The notes under the pieces are model-generated. The model had not been told where the DNA came from and searched no databases. It saw nothing but the letters and a program-made list of their open reading frames with translations. DNA of 43,904 nucleotides from Thermoplasmata archaeon (GTDB taxonomy: Archaea > Thermoplasmatota > Thermoplasmata > Lutacidiplasmatales > UBA184). Both the position numbers and the translations under genes were made by a program. The stretch is from assembly GCA_022749935.1 (NCBI GenBank), contig JAKIWQ010000010.1, positions 1-43,904 of the forward strand, given 5' to 3'. Below, piece after piece: positions 1 to 7,336 of the stretch (positions are counted from its first letter, which is position 1; each line of letters starts with the position of its first letter).

Positions 1-222
1 CCCGAGGAGCTCGAGTTGAACGGCCGGGAGAAGGAGCTGTTCTTGGAGCGGGTCGGGCAGCTGTTGGGCCGGACCCGGTACCCTCCACACAAACGACGGG
101 GTTTAATCCTCCTGTTTCGTCGTGTACTGGGCCGGTCGACGCCCACGGGGGCGGAGTACCGGATGATGCTCGGGCTCTTCAAGAGCCTCGAGCGCGAACT
201 GGATCGTGACCAACATGGGTGA
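1..222 (+). CDS. TrmJ-like RNA methyltransferase, C-terminal fragment (5' end outside window)
   Basis: The reading frame is open from base 1, so the gene starts upstream of the window; the TTG at 16 is unlikely to be the true start. About 73 residues remain. They are helical and basic, with the segment YPPHKRRGLILLFRRVLGRS followed by TPTGAEYRMMLGLFKSLER. This resembles the C-terminal helical extension of archaeal TrmJ/SpoU-type tRNA 2'-O-methyltransferases, in which a conserved R-L-x-R-V-L-G-R pattern is common. The SAM-binding SPOUT knot would lie outside the window and cannot be checked, so the call rests on a short resemblance. The gene ends with TGA and overlaps the next gene by a few bases, suggesting co-transcription. 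Confidence 0.55.
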   Translation, partial: PEELELNGREKELFLERVGQLLGRTRYPPHKRRGLILLFRRVLGRSTPTGAEYRMMLGLFKSLERELDRDQHG

Positions 223-631
223 AGGCAACGGAGATTGGCTGCGGGCCCGCGGCATCGGACGCGAGCGTTTCGCCGGATACGTCGGCGACTACCTCGCGAG
301 CGTCGGGTATTCGGTCGAACGGGCCGAGGGTACGGAGCCCGTCGAGACCCGAATGCGGTGTCGCCTCGAGAAGATGAACCCCGCGCTCCCTCCCGCCGCG
401 GGCGCCCTCGAGTTCCGGCTCTATCCGACCAGCGGCGGAGCCGCCCTGGTCTGGGAGGTCCCCACCGCCGTGCCGGACGACGAGCGGTCCCGAATGGACC
501 GATTCGTCCGGGAGATGGAGGGACATCTTACGCGCGCGGTCGCCACGGAGAGCCATGCCACCGCGAAAGTGGTCCGTCCCGCGGACCCCCACTTGCCTTG
601 GAATGGGGTCTCCCGGACGGGACCTGCGTAG
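215..631 (+). CDS. Hypothetical protein, 138 aa
   Basis: No family is recognised. The start is taken at ATG 215; a GTG three codons upstream at 206 is an alternative. Both overlap the end of the TrmJ-like gene, so translational coupling is likely. The protein is soluble, with no membrane segment or signal. The N-terminal half begins WLRARGIGRERFAGYVGDYL and is helical and charged. The middle (FRLYPTSGGAALVWEVPTA) looks like beta strands, followed by a helix rich in charged residues. The beta-helix layout could be a small SRPBCC- or dimerisation-type fold, but that is a guess from residue pattern only. Confidence 0.6.
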   Translation: MGEGNGDWLRARGIGRERFAGYVGDYLASVGYSVERAEGTEPVETRMRCRLEKMNPALPPAAGALEFRLYPTSGGAALVWEVPTAVPDDERSRMDRFVREMEGHLTRAVATESHATAKVVRPADPHLPWNGVSRTGPA

Positions 632-664
632 GCGCGAGGCCCCGTGCCGGCCCACGCAGGCGGG

Positions 665-1207
665 TCACGCCGGGCTGAAGCGGGACATCGCCTCGGCCTG
701 CTTGGCCCTCTTTTGCGACTCCGTCATCGCGACCGGCATCGCGATCGACCAGTGGTGGCCGAACGGGTCGACCAGTTGTCCGTAGCGCTCGCCCCAGAAC
801 ATGTCGGCGAGTGGCATGACGACCCGGGCCCCCGCGGCGAGGGCGCGAGCCCAGAGCGCGTCGATGTCGTCGGTGTAGATATGGAGGGTCACCGTCGTCC
901 GGCCGAGTTGCCGCGGCGAGGCCGTTGCCGCGCCGGGAAAGACGTCGGAGACCATGACGGTGGAGTCCCCAATCTGGAGTCGCCCGTGGAGGAGCTTTCC
1001 GTCGGGGGTCAACTGGCGCATCAGCTCCTTGGCGCCGAAGGCCCGCACGTAGAATTCGAGCGCCGCGACGCCGCCTTCGACCGAGAGGTACGCGGTGACG
1101 GTCCCGAATCCGGCCGGCCGCCCGAGCTTCAGGGTCTTTGGGCCGGGGCGTTTCGCCGGTCTCGGCGGGCGGGTGAGGGACTTCACCGAACCCTTTCGAA
1201 CCGGCAT
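665..1207 (-). CDS. VOC (glyoxalase/PhnB-like) family protein, 180 aa
   Basis: The protein starts with a basic Pro-rich stretch of about 35 residues, then a single vicinal-oxygen-chelate module. The strand TVTAYLSVEGGVAALEFYVR is the typical opening beta-alpha unit, and FGAKELMRQLTPDGKLLHGR and LVDPFGHHWSIAMP are characteristic of the PhnB/glyoxalase-like subgroup. VOC proteins bind a metal or small ligand through paired beta-alpha-beta-beta-beta repeats. PhnB-like members are usually uncharacterised, so substrate and reaction cannot be stated. It has its own ATG and is transcribed divergently from eL15; an AT-rich TTAAC element about 30 nt upstream could serve as its TATA box. Confidence 0.85.
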   Translation of the reverse strand: MPVRKGSVKSLTRPPRPAKRPGPKTLKLGRPAGFGTVTAYLSVEGGVAALEFYVRAFGAKELMRQLTPDGKLLHGRLQIGDSTVMVSDVFPGAATASPRQLGRTTVTLHIYTDDIDALWARALAAGARVVMPLADMFWGERYGQLVDPFGHHWSIAMPVAMTESQKRAKQAEAMSRFSPA

Positions 1208-1262
1208 GAGGGCACCGGACCTCGTAGGTCGCGGACGTTAATGAGGAAAAACTGTCGGCAAC

Positions 1263-1270
1263 TTTATAAT
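1263..1270 (+). promoter_or_regulatory. TATA box of the eL15 gene
   Basis: The octamer TTTATAAT is centred about 30 nt upstream of the eL15 ATG at 1297, in otherwise GC-rich DNA. That is the expected place for an archaeal TATA box with transcription starting a few bases before the start codon, giving an almost leaderless mRNA. Confidence 0.7.
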
Positions 1271-1296
1271 CAGAACCCGGGTCCCCCGCCCGCTCC

Positions 1297-1911
1297 ATGA
1301 CAACCTCGGCCTATCGGTACATGGCGCGCTCGTTCCGCGAAACCCTCGGAGAAGAGGGGGCGGAGCGGCGCCATGAGCGTCTCCTGACGTGGCGTCGGGA
1401 GAACACCGTGACCCGGCTCGAGCGACCGACGCGGCTTGACCGTGCCCGCGCGGTCGGTTTCCGAGCGAAAGGGGGGTACGTCGTGGTCCGGGTTCGGGTC
1501 CGCCGGGGCGGTCAGCGCAAGCGGGCCATTATCGCCGGTCGCCGGCCCAAGCACAAGGGAATCAACAAGATGACCCTCTCCAAGAGCCTCCGTCGCATCG
1601 CGGAGGAACGGGCCCAGAAGCACCACCCCAACCTCGAGGTCCTCAACTCGTACTGGGTCGGCGAGGACGGCAAGCAAAAGTTTTTCGAGATCATCCTGGT
1701 CGACCCCGACCATCCCGAGATCCGGGCCGACCCGAAGATCGCGTGGATCGCCGCCCCCAATCAGAAGGGCCGAGTCTTCCGGGGCCTCACCAGCGCCGGC
1801 CGCGAGGGGCGGGGTCTTCGATGGAAGGGAAAGGGGGCCGAGCGGTTCCGACCCTCCCGGCAAGCCAACCGACGCGACACGCGCCGCACCCAGTACAAGG
1901 CTATCCCGTAG
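1297..1911 (+). CDS. rpl15e: 50S ribosomal protein eL15 (L15e)
   Basis: This is the archaeal/eukaryotic large-subunit protein eL15, which binds 23S rRNA. At 204 residues it has the usual family length. Hallmarks are the start [12 protein letters not shown], the basic core [20 protein letters not shown], the stretch [20 protein letters not shown], then [21 protein letters not shown] and a basic Arg-rich C-terminus ending RRTQYKAIP. The TATA box lies about 30 nt upstream. The last 11 bases overlap the 3' end of the convergent Toprim gene. No anomaly is seen. Confidence 0.98.
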   Translation: MTTSAYRYMARSFRETLGEEGAERRHERLLTWRRENTVTRLERPTRLDRARAVGFRAKGGYVVVRVRVRRGGQRKRAIIAGRRPKHKGINKMTLSKSLRRIAEERAQKHHPNLEVLNSYWVGEDGKQKFFEIILVDPDHPEIRADPKIAWIAAPNQKGRVFRGLTSAGREGRGLRWKGKGAERFRPSRQANRRDTRRTQYKAIP

Positions 1912-2368
1912 TCCCGTCGGCGCTCTCCAGCGGACCCAACCGGCTCTCGATCGATTCACCTTGCTTTTCCGCCAGGCGGCGGGCCCAACCGTACAGTCCC
2001 TCGACGTGGACGAGCTCCCCGCGAAGGACGTGGGCGAGCCGGCGGCGGGTCTCGAGGTCGAACACGAGAGGTTCGGGTTCGAGGAACTCGGCGAGACGGT
2101 GGGCCAGGTGCCCCCCCTCCGTGTCCCAGTCCGTCAGCACGATCACGCGGCGGGCCCGGTTCGTGAGCGTCTGGGCACTCCCGGAGAGAGTCCGCCCACC
2201 GTGGAGGACGAAGATCGTCCCGTGGAGTCCGAGCCGTCCTACGGAGCGCCGGTCCCGCTCCCCTTCCACGACGATGAAGGTTCCCGGGGTGGCGGTCTCG
2301 AGCCTCAGCCGTTGCCAAAGCTCAACGAAGTCCTCGAGCGCCGCGGCCGGGTCGGTCTGCTTCGCCAT
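1901..2368 (-). CDS. Toprim domain protein (UPF0292-like), 155 aa
   Basis: This is a stand-alone Toprim domain. From the ATG at 2368 the protein shows the first acidic motif [10 protein letters not shown] around residues 31-40 and the DxD motif TDWDTEG around residues 79-85. These are the metal-binding acids of Toprim folds found in primases, topoisomerases and OLD nucleases. Archaeal UPF0292 proteins are small Toprim proteins of this size with no settled function; RNA or DNA cleavage or binding is plausible. An upstream GTG would add 21 Gly/Ser/Pro residues without family support, so the ATG is preferred. The gene converges on and slightly overlaps eL15. Confidence 0.85.
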   Translation of the reverse strand: MAKQTDPAAALEDFVELWQRLRLETATPGTFIVVEGERDRRSVGRLGLHGTIFVLHGGRTLSGSAQTLTNRARRVIVLTDWDTEGGHLAHRLAEFLEPEPLVFDLETRRRLAHVLRGELVHVEGLYGWARRLAEKQGESIESRLGPLESADGTTG

Positions 2369-2474
2369 CGAACCGCTCAGCCCGGGACGCGGCGTCGCGC
2401 TCCCCCGGAGCGGGGTCGAGAGACCGCACAACTCCTATAGTCCTTCGGCGGTGGGGACTCTCCCGTGAGTCCTG

Positions 2475-3149
2475 ATGCCCGACCAATTCTCTCTCCTGCT
2501 CGAATGGCGACGTAGCGAGGCGGCCACGCGCAACCTCGCCAAGATCCCGCACGACTTCTACACGAGCACGGCGGCGTACCTCGCCGACGTGCGTCGATCC
2601 TACGAGGCGGACCTGCGGGAGAATCCGTCCGGCCGAAAGGGGGAGATTTCTCGTCAGACCTACCAACGCGCCGGCCAGGTCGCTCGGGATATCGTCGAGG
2701 GGCGGGCGCAGAAGATCCTGACGATCGCCTTCCAGACGAGCATCGGGGGAGCGCGAGAGCTTCCGAACGCGCTCCCAGAAGAACGGGAAGTCTACGCTCG
2801 CGTCCTCGCGACCCTCTTCGAACATCGCCGGGTGACAGCGCCGTACTTGGAGTACCAGGGCGGTCCGACTCCGGCCTCTGCAAACCCCGTTCCCGCTCTT
2901 TCTCCGGGGTCCCCCGCCCCCGTCGGGCCGGTGGTCCGACCGCCGACCGTCAGCCCCACCGCTCGGACCGCCGCGCCTGTGTTCGTTCGGGTCCTCCAGG
3001 ATGGGCGTCCGATCGAGGTCGGCTCGGAGACGATCGACCTGCGCCGGGAGGACGTTCTCTCGCTCCCACCGGAGACCGCCCAACTTCTGGTCCAGGCCAA
3101 GGTAGCGGAACCGGTGGAGACGGGCACGGGCCACTCGAATATCACGTAG
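2475..3149 (+). CDS. gins51: GINS complex subunit, Gins51 type
   Basis: GINS links the MCM helicase with GAN/Cdc45 and primase in the archaeal replisome. The 224-residue protein has the Gins51 order. An alpha-helical A domain covers about residues 1-115 (LLEWRRSEAATRNLAKIPHD, then a long helix with REVYARVLATLFEHRR). A Pro/Ala/Ser-rich linker runs to about 160, and a small beta-rich B domain follows at about 165-214 with VRVLQDGRPIEV and REDVLSLPPETAQLLVQAKV. No Gins23 is seen in the window; relatives of Thermoplasma are known to build GINS from Gins51 alone. A TATA-like CCTATAGT lies about 38 nt upstream. The 3' end overlaps the convergent methyltransferase gene by 8 bases. Confidence 0.88.
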   Translation: MPDQFSLLLEWRRSEAATRNLAKIPHDFYTSTAAYLADVRRSYEADLRENPSGRKGEISRQTYQRAGQVARDIVEGRAQKILTIAFQTSIGGARELPNALPEEREVYARVLATLFEHRRVTAPYLEYQGGPTPASANPVPALSPGSPAPVGPVVRPPTVSPTARTAAPVFVRVLQDGRPIEVGSETIDLRREDVLSLPPETAQLLVQAKVAEPVETGTGHSNIT

Positions 3150-4275
3150 TCGAGCGAAACCGGTCCGCGAGACGCGCCGGCGCCAGCTCCACGACCCGAA
3201 ACCGTTCGAACCCGAACAGGAGATTCTTCGCCGAGAGCCGCAACCGTACTTCCGCCTCGGAGGTCCCCGCCCCGTGGATCGCCCGCTCCAGCAGACCGGA
3301 GAATCCCCACCGGCCGAGTGCCTCGGCCTGGGAAGTGTCGGCGACCACATCGAGCCCGGCGGCTCGCGCCGCGGTGCGAACCCGCGTCCAGTTGACAAAG
3401 GTGGAGAGGTCCGCCTCCCCCGGTTCGGCCAAAGGATCCGGACCGGTGCGGTGGCCCCGAACGGTCGCGAGCGTCCCCTCGGGGTGGGCGAGTAGGAGTT
3501 CCGACTCCTCCATCCCGTAGTCGTCGATCAGCCACGTGCCGGCTACAAGATGGTCCGCGACCTCGCGGAGGACTCCCTCGCCGGCCGGTGAGAATTCCAC
3601 GACGGTCCCCTCTGGGACCGAGGTGGGAAGTTGGGGTCCGGAGACCGGCGTCCCGAGCGGTCCCTCGGCCGCTCGAACCCCCTCGGCGGTCACCCGGACG
3701 CCCAGCTCTCGCCATTCACCCCCCTTCCAGCGAAGGCGCCGGGCCGGTTGCGCATCCAAGAATTCGTTGGCCACGACGACCCCCTCGAACGGTCCGAGGG
3801 CCGATACCCCCTCGACCGAGGAGACGACGACGGTGTCGGGATCGGCTGCCTGGCGGACGCGGCTCAGCGCCTTCGCACGCAACGGGGCCGAGCGCTCCAC
3901 CAGAACGACCCGGGTGGGGCCGCGGGACGTCCACGCGGCACCGAGGGCCGAGACGATCCCGGCGGCGAGAGTACCTTCGCCGGGGCCGAGCTCGACCAGG
4001 GTGAAGGGGCGATCCGGACCGAGCCGCGATCGGACGGCGCGGATCCGCTCCGCGAACGAGGCGGCGAACAGGGGGTGGACCTGAGGCGCGGTGTAGAAGT
4101 CCCCCGTCGTCCCGAAGGGGGTCCGGGGACCGGTGTAGTACCCTACCCCGTCCGCATAGAGCGCGAGGTCCATCCAACGGTCGAACGGGAGAAATCCGTC
4201 CGGACCGGCTTCCGACCGGGCGAGGGCGAGTAACGCACCCGTCCGCTCGGTGCGGGACGCCGGGCTCGCGTCCAT
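3142..4275 (-). CDS. MidA/NDUFAF7-like SAM-dependent methyltransferase (COG1565 family)
   Basis: The family signature GTTGDFYTAPQVHPLFAASF is present near residues 55-74, followed by the SAM-binding loop VELGPGEGTLAAG (residues 94-106). At 377 residues the protein has the usual family length. The mitochondrial member NDUFAF7 methylates an arginine of a complex I subunit; the archaeal substrate is unknown, and no complex I gene is visible here. The start is the ATG at 4275. The stop codon of the upstream PAC2 gene lies about 23 bases before it, so the two are probably co-transcribed. It converges on the GINS gene. Confidence 0.9.
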   Translation of the reverse strand: MDASPASRTERTGALLALARSEAGPDGFLPFDRWMDLALYADGVGYYTGPRTPFGTTGDFYTAPQVHPLFAASFAERIRAVRSRLGPDRPFTLVELGPGEGTLAAGIVSALGAAWTSRGPTRVVLVERSAPLRAKALSRVRQAADPDTVVVSSVEGVSALGPFEGVVVANEFLDAQPARRLRWKGGEWRELGVRVTAEGVRAAEGPLGTPVSGPQLPTSVPEGTVVEFSPAGEGVLREVADHLVAGTWLIDDYGMEESELLLAHPEGTLATVRGHRTGPDPLAEPGEADLSTFVNWTRVRTAARAAGLDVVADTSQAEALGRWGFSGLLERAIHGAGTSEAEVRLRLSAKNLLFGFERFRVVELAPARLADRFRSTT

Positions 4276-4298
4276 CAGCCGAACCGGGCGCGACCGAA

Positions 4299-5084
4299 TC
4301 AGCCGATGTATCCGACGTCCTCTCGGGAGGGAGAGGGGCCGGGGCCGGACGAATCCGAGCTTCGTTGCTCGGCCTCGTGGATCTTGGTCGCGATCCGGTC
4401 GATCTCCTGCGCCTTCGACTCGAGCGCGGCGAAATCGAGGTCGAGATGGAGGACCTTGCAGAGGACCTTGAGGACCGCTTCCGCGCTCCGGGGGTCGACG
4501 AAATACCCGCTTGTCTCGCCCATGAGGCAGACGCCCTCCATGCCGAAGGTGCGTCCGAGTCCCAGGAAGAGCCCGCTCGCGCCGATGAGCCCGCCGCCCG
4601 GGTCGTTCCGGGAGAACACGACACCGAACTTTTTCATCGTCTCGACCCGCTGGGAATTGGTCGCGGCCCCGAGGACTCGGGGAGTCTCGACCTGCTTTCC
4701 CTGCGCGAACCCCGCGAGCGTGTACAGGTCCTTCACCCCGAGGGTCGCGCAGTACTGCAACACCCGCTCGGTGATCTCGTACTGTCCTTCGGGACTGATC
4801 CCCTGGTAGTCGCCCCCGAGGACGAGAATGTCGCGCTGGGCCGAGGCGGGAGCCTTCCAGTAGTAGAGGTCGTTCGAGACCAGGCGGATGATCCCTTCCT
4901 CGCTCACGTAGACCTGCGGGGGGAAGAACTTCGAATGGATGGTGGCGAGAGGCTTCGCCGGGAGCTGGTCGCGAAGGTAGTCGGCCGCGAGCTTCCCTAC
5001 GTTCCCGACGCCGGGAAGTCCCTCGATGAGGACAGGGTCTCGCAGCGTGACCTTCTCGAGCGTTCGGATGACGACGTCTTCCAC
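4299..5084 (-). CDS. PAC2-family proteasome assembly chaperone homolog
   Basis: The protein has 261 residues. The PAC2 hallmark EGLPGVGNVGKLAADYL is at residues 21-37, followed by PQVYVSEEGIIRLVSNDLYY and a glycine-rich LIGASGLFLGLG segment. Archaeal members of this family (PbaB type) are ATP-independent chaperones connected with 20S proteasome assembly. The last 45 residues form a charged, probably coiled helix and an unstructured Ser/Gly/Pro tail. In many archaea this gene follows nop10; here nop10 lies 12 kb away. A CTTTATCG element about 34 nt upstream may be its TATA box, so it may have a promoter apart from the KaiC-like genes before it. Confidence 0.92.
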   Translation of the reverse strand: MEDVVIRTLEKVTLRDPVLIEGLPGVGNVGKLAADYLRDQLPAKPLATIHSKFFPPQVYVSEEGIIRLVSNDLYYWKAPASAQRDILVLGGDYQGISPEGQYEITERVLQYCATLGVKDLYTLAGFAQGKQVETPRVLGAATNSQRVETMKKFGVVFSRNDPGGGLIGASGLFLGLGRTFGMEGVCLMGETSGYFVDPRSAEAVLKVLCKVLHLDLDFAALESKAQEIDRIATKIHEAEQRSSDSSGPGPSPSREDVGYIG

Positions 5085-5147
5085 TGGGTCCCTCGTCCGA
5101 GGAGCCGGCCCGCGGCGATAAAGGTTAGGTTACTGGTGGGTAGGCCG

Positions 5148-5912
5148 CTATCTCTTGGGGTTCGGCCGGTCCGCGAGCGTCCAGCCGCTCTCCCCGATCT
5201 GGGCGCGGGCGATCCGCTGGAGGTCGGGCCGGTGGCGGACCTTCTCCACGTAGAGCGTCGTCTCGTACCGGTCGTCCTTGGGTTCCGCCCGGAGGTCGAA
5301 CACCAGGTCGGCGAGGTCCTCGAGCGCTCCCATGAAGGCGGGGTCGTGGTTCCGGGAGTGGACGGCGAGGAGGGCTTGGCCCCCCACGGTCTGACACCGG
5401 TAGCGGATCTGCCGGGCGACGGTCGTGACCTCCTGGGCCTGAAGGACCTCGAAGAAGAAATCGACCGAGTCGACCACCAGACGGAAGGGCGTATCGATCG
5501 CGGCGAGGTCGGCCAGCATCCGGGTCGTGAGGCTGTACCGGGTGGCGACCCGGTCCTTGGGCCGGTCGATCGTCATCTGCTCGAGCGTGAGTCCTTGCTC
5601 ACGGGCCCGGGCCACTTCGAGGCCCCGCACCAGGACCCGGTCATAGTACTCGTCGGCGAGGTTCACGATCTTGATGGCGGACGCATCCCACCCGAAGTCC
5701 TCGAACGCCTCCTCGACGTCCCGCGTCCGCTCGTACGTGGTGTAGAACAGGACCGGGCTGATCCCGACGCCCGCGTTGGCGAACTGCTTGGCGAGCAGGG
5801 GGGCACCGGATCCGGAGGGCCCGGTGAGCACGGCCATCCACCCCGGAGGGAGAGCGGTGGCCAGGCTCGTGTCGAGCTCGGGGATCCCGAGGATGCGGTC
5901 GGAGTCCGGCAT
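5148..5912 (-). CDS. KaiC/RecA-like ATPase homolog with a degenerate Walker A motif
   Basis: This 254-residue protein has the KaiC-type fold order, but the nucleotide-binding loop reads GPSGSGAP at residues 31-38. The invariant Lys and Ser/Thr of GxxxxGK(S/T) are replaced by Ala-Pro. The Walker B region is intact in shape (FRLVVDSVDFFFEV, Asp148), and the C-terminal half keeps RecA-like strands. ATP hydrolysis is therefore doubtful, and a structural or regulatory role beside the active paralog is likely. It starts at an ATG 2 bases after the stop of the preceding KaiC-like gene, so the three form one transcription unit. The role is unknown; KaiC-like proteins in archaea are generally linked to signalling. 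Confidence 0.8.
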   Translation of the reverse strand: MPDSDRILGIPELDTSLATALPPGWMAVLTGPSGSGAPLLAKQFANAGVGISPVLFYTTYERTRDVEEAFEDFGWDASAIKIVNLADEYYDRVLVRGLEVARAREQGLTLEQMTIDRPKDRVATRYSLTTRMLADLAAIDTPFRLVVDSVDFFFEVLQAQEVTTVARQIRYRCQTVGGQALLAVHSRNHDPAFMGALEDLADLVFDLRAEPKDDRYETTLYVEKVRHRPDLQRIARAQIGESGWTLADRPNPKR

Positions 5913-5914
5913 CG

Positions 5915-6499
5915 TTACCCACCTTCCCGCGCGACGTCGATCGTCTCGTCCACGAGCAGGTTGAGCATCGTCTCGACCGGACTGCTCTCCTCCTCTCCGA
6001 CCTCGAGGACGACCGTCAGCACCTGGCGACTTTTCAGCATGTTCAACAGAATGTGGAAGAATTCCGTCAGGAGGTCCGGCGGGTTGTGGATCGCGAGCGA
6101 GTTGACCGAGTCGATGACGACGATCGACCGGGGGTGCGGATTCTTTCGCAGCAGATACTCGACCCGGAGCATGATGGCCTCGAGGGCCCGCGGGCTCTCG
6201 ATGTAGGTCGCGTTCGGGAGCGGGTTCCGGTAATCCATCATGATATGGCTGATCGCATCGACGAACGAGATGCGGTCGCGGGACACGTCGAGGGCCTGGG
6301 CCAGATCCCATACGAACGACGCGGGGTTCGTTACGGTCACATAGATGGTGTGCGCATCGGTCTCGGTGCCCACGTCGCGGAGCGTGGCGTTGAGGACGGC
6401 GAAGTAGTGGTCGGCGTACTCGCGCGGGTCGAGCTTCAACGTCACCGCTGTGCCTCCGGGGAGGGCCCGGAGGCGCTCCCCGATGTCGACGGGCGGCAC
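5915..6499 (-). CDS. KaiC-like protein lacking a P-loop, 194 aa
   Basis: This is the middle gene of the KaiC-like triad. It begins at a GTG three bases after the upstream stop. No glycine-rich P-loop can be seen anywhere in the N-terminal part; it opens DIGERLRALPGGTAVTLKLD and goes directly to strands such as TIYVTVTNPASFVWDLAQAL. A Walker B-like strand is present (SIVVIDSVNSL, Asp130), followed by a helix and the strand QVLTVVLEVGEEES. The layout matches the RecA/KaiC superfamily with the ATP site lost. It is most likely a partner subunit of the neighbouring intact KaiC-like ATPase; that role is inferred from gene order. Confidence 0.75.
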   Translation of the reverse strand: MPPVDIGERLRALPGGTAVTLKLDPREYADHYFAVLNATLRDVGTETDAHTIYVTVTNPASFVWDLAQALDVSRDRISFVDAISHIMMDYRNPLPNATYIESPRALEAIMLRVEYLLRKNPHPRSIVVIDSVNSLAIHNPPDLLTEFFHILLNMLKSRQVLTVVLEVGEEESSPVETMLNLLVDETIDVAREGG

Positions 6500-6502
6500 G
6501 CG

Positions 6503-7312
6503 CTAGGGGCCCTCCATCCGACCGCCCTTCAGGTGCGGCGCCAACAGGAGGCCGATCGGCGTGAGTTCGATGACGTACTGCGCCTGCGAATGCGACGTGC
6601 CTCGCATCTTGATGATCTGCAGCACTCGGAGGATGTCCCCCTGACGTCGTGTGTTCCACAGCAGGACGACCCCGTCGACGATCGCTTCCTCGACCCCGTG
6701 GAGGGAGTAGCGGCCCGCCACCGGTCCGATCTCGGAGACGAGCAGCGAGGTGCACCCGGCGTCGCTGAGCTCGAGACCGAGCCGTAACATGAAGTCCCGG
6801 ATCCGCTCGTCCCGCCGGATTCGGTACCCGACGGAGGTCAGGCTGTCGAGGACCAGTCGTTTGACGCCCAGCTGCCGTACGAGGTCGCGGATCGTGCGAA
6901 TGAGGATACCGATCTCGTCCTCGGAGAGCTCCTCGTGCTCGAGGCCGAGGCGGTCGTAGATGACCGGGAGGTCGACGAAGACGAGCGAGCCGTTCGTGAC
7001 GAGGTCGGCCCGGAAGAACTCGAAGGTCGAGAGATTCTGGATCAGCTTGTCGGACGCCTCCGTGACGGAGAGGAACAGGGAACGCTCTCCCCGTTCGGCG
7101 CCCCGAACGAGGAACTCGAGGCAGAGAGTCGTCTTCCCGGTCCCGACGCTGCCGGCCACCAGGACCATGTTGCCCTTGGGGATTCCCCCGGACAAGATGT
7201 TGTCGAGGCCCTCGATCCCCGTCACGCACCGCTCGAGCGCCGTCGCGGGAGCCATGAGTCCGCCCTCGACCGGAGGGGACGCGGCCGCGGGGTTCTCCGG
7301 CGGCACCTCCAT
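6503..7312 (-). CDS. KaiC-like RecA-superfamily ATPase (intact)
   Basis: This is the only triad member with a full nucleotide site. Residues 30-62 carry VTGIEGLDNILSGGIPKGN and the Walker A motif GSVGTGKTT (54-62). SVTEA follows the first strand as in KaiC-family proteins, and Walker B is RLVLDSLTSV (Asp156). The segment IIKMRGTSHSQAQYVIELTP is the usual KaiC C-terminal motif region. The protein is 269 residues long, a single KaiC domain. An internal ATG at residue 20 is a possible alternative start, since the first 19 residues are low-complexity. It lies 24 bases after the HerA-like gene and is followed without gaps by two degenerate paralogs. Substrate and partner are unknown. Confidence 0.88.
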   Translation of the reverse strand: MEVPPENPAAASPPVEGGLMAPATALERCVTGIEGLDNILSGGIPKGNMVLVAGSVGTGKTTLCLEFLVRGAERGERSLFLSVTEASDKLIQNLSTFEFFRADLVTNGSLVFVDLPVIYDRLGLEHEELSEDEIGILIRTIRDLVRQLGVKRLVLDSLTSVGYRIRRDERIRDFMLRLGLELSDAGCTSLLVSEIGPVAGRYSLHGVEEAIVDGVVLLWNTRRQGDILRVLQIIKMRGTSHSQAQYVIELTPIGLLLAPHLKGGRMEGP

Positions 7313-7336
7313 GAGTGCAAATGAGCCGTGCCCACC

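Noticed and set aside
4365-6206. Long plus-strand frame of 613 residues opposite PAC2 and the KaiC-like genes
   Set aside because: It is an antisense shadow, rich in Asp/Gly/Arg/Val without motifs. The same holds for the frames at 7328-9811 and 12077-14086.
5148-7312. A circadian clock kaiABC-type locus
   Set aside because: There is no KaiA or KaiB, each protein has a single KaiC domain, and two lack the ATP site. KaiC-like proteins in archaea are diverse and usually unrelated to clocks.
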